Shown: positions 5,891 through 6,280 of the stretch, piece by piece | Layout: each line of letters begins with the position of its first letter | Position numbering within the stretch: position 1 is the stretch's first letter | DNA from: Candidatus Omnitrophota bacterium | Lineage (GTDB): Bacteria; Omnitrophota; Gorgyraeia; 1-14-0-20-64-10 | NCBI GenBank assembly: GCA_023248095.1 | Contig: JAHFFF010000102.1 | Span: forward strand, 1 to 6,280 | Reading direction: 5' to 3' | DNA: 6,280 bases | Translations under genes and position numbers: made by a program | Notes under the pieces: generated by a model | The model's input: the letters and a program-made list of their open reading frames with translations, nothing else | What the model was told of the DNA's origin: nothing | Database searches by the model: none

Positions 5891-6280
5891 CGGTCCGGTT
5901 CTTTCTTTACGGGATGGGCCTCACCGGCGAATTTGCGTTCCAGGATGTACTTGTCCGCTTCCGGGCCGAAGGGGAGAGGATATTTTCCGGAATAGCAGGC
6001 GGTGCAGTAGTGGGATTTCGGACCAGTCACCGCGCTGAGCAATCCCTCCAGAGAGATGTAGCCGAGCGAATCGACCTCAAGGAACTTCTGGATCTCTTCC
6101 ATGGAATGGGTGCGCGCAATCAGCTCCGATTTCGTCGGGAAATCGATCCCATAAAAACAGGGATGGAGGATCGGTGGACAAGAGACCCGCATGTGGATCT
6201 CGCTGGCCCCCGCGTCCCGGATGCTTTTCAGGCGTGTCTTGCAGGTGGTGCCCCGCACGATCGAGTCATCCACCACCACC
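5887..6280 (-). CDS. purF: Amidophosphoribosyltransferase, C-terminal 130 residues (rest outside window)
   Basis: The gene runs off the right edge; the first codons seen are GTG GTG GTG of an internal strand and are not a start. PurF makes phosphoribosylamine from PRPP and glutamine, the committed and feedback-regulated first step of purine synthesis. The fragment opens with the PRPP-binding loop V-V-V-D-D-S-I-V-R-G-T-T, followed by the R-V-S-C-P-P-I-x-x-P-C-F-Y-G-I-D block, S-L-G-Y-I-S-L near residue 71, and the C-x-x-C-F/Y-x-G-x-Y-P block (fragment residues 92-101). Cys41, Cys92 and Cys95 of the fragment match three of the four 4Fe-4S ligands of the Bacillus enzyme; the fourth lies outside. 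The Ntn-type glutaminase domain and the start are not visible. About 470 residues are expected in full. The stop overlaps the purM GTG. Confidence 0.97.
   Translation of the reverse strand, partial: VVVDDSIVRGTTCKTRLKSIRDAGASEIHMRVSCPPILHPCFYGIDFPTKSELIARTHSMEEIQKFLEVDSLGYISLEGLLSAVTGPKSHYCTACYSGKYPLPFGPEADKYILERKFAGEAHPVKKEPDR

Larger units (their letters stand above)
292..6280 (-). other. Predicted operon purF-purM-purD-tsaC-ywlE-rpiB-glyA-nrdR
   Basis: All eight genes share a strand. The successive junctions are -4, +36, -4, -47, +10, -8 and -4 bases (minus means overlap), leaving no room for internal promoters except within coding sequence. No promoter, riboswitch or PurR-type operator is visible, so control of the unit lies right of the window. 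One transcript is inferred from spacing, not shown. Confidence 0.8.

Noticed and set aside
5333..5995. Plus-strand open frame (220 codons) antisense to purM and the end of purF
   Set aside because: It is again in codon register with purM and crosses the purF-purM junction; it is a composition shadow with no family motifs.
292..6280. Possible undescribed defence, mobile or RNA-based system
   Set aside because: Every stretch is filled by well-known housekeeping genes on one strand plus the end of maf. There are no spare gaps, repeats arrays, attachment sites or unknown genes to host such a system.

Overview
This is an ordinary, tightly packed bacterial housekeeping region. Seven genes and the end of an eighth partner run as one minus-strand series that enters at the right edge, and one short gene end on the plus strand meets it at the left. 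Read in the direction of transcription (right to left), the minus-strand order is purF (C-terminal part only), purM, purD, tsaC/ywlC, ywlE-type phosphatase, rpiB, glyA and nrdR. The plus-strand fragment at 1-278 is the C-terminal third to half of a Maf-type nucleotide pyrophosphatase. No RNA gene, mobile element, CRISPR array, insertion sequence or phage feature was seen, and there is no gene-free stretch longer than 36 bases.

The minus-strand genes are joined so closely that they very probably form one transcription unit whose promoter lies beyond the right edge. purF/purM and glyA/nrdR share GTGA start-stop overlaps. purD/tsaC share ATGA. rpiB/glyA overlap by 8 bases and tsaC/ywlE by 47 bases. 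ywlE and rpiB are 10 bases apart, with the ywlE stop codon built into the rpiB Shine-Dalgarno. The only real spacer (36 bases, purM-purD) carries the purD ribosome binding site. The series ends 13 bases from the maf stop, in a 19-base near-perfect palindrome running from one stop codon to the other.

The genes fit a nucleotide-supply theme. RpiB makes ribose 5-phosphate, the precursor of PRPP. PurF uses PRPP to make phosphoribosylamine, and PurD joins that to glycine. GlyA makes glycine and methylene-tetrahydrofolate, the one-carbon source for purine formyl groups and for thymidylate. PurM closes the imidazole ring. NrdR represses ribonucleotide reductase genes. Maf clears non-canonical nucleotides. 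TsaC (tRNA t6A synthesis) and the YwlE-like phosphatase are the less obvious members. As remembered from other genomes, the tsaC-ywlE-rpiB-glyA order matches the ywlC...ywlE-ywlF...glyA neighbourhood of Bacillus, while glyA-nrdR adjacency recalls Deltaproteobacteria and relatives.

The organism is a bacterium with a moderately high GC content (about 60% by eye), frequent GTG starts and the Fe-S type of PurF. The proteins suggest an uncultured-type lineage such as Nitrospirota, Methylomirabilota, Omnitrophota or a deltaproteobacterial relative, but this placement is a weak guess. I found no convincing undescribed system. The findings are small: a stop-to-stop palindrome, an intragenic hairpin, long translational coupling and some active-site variants.
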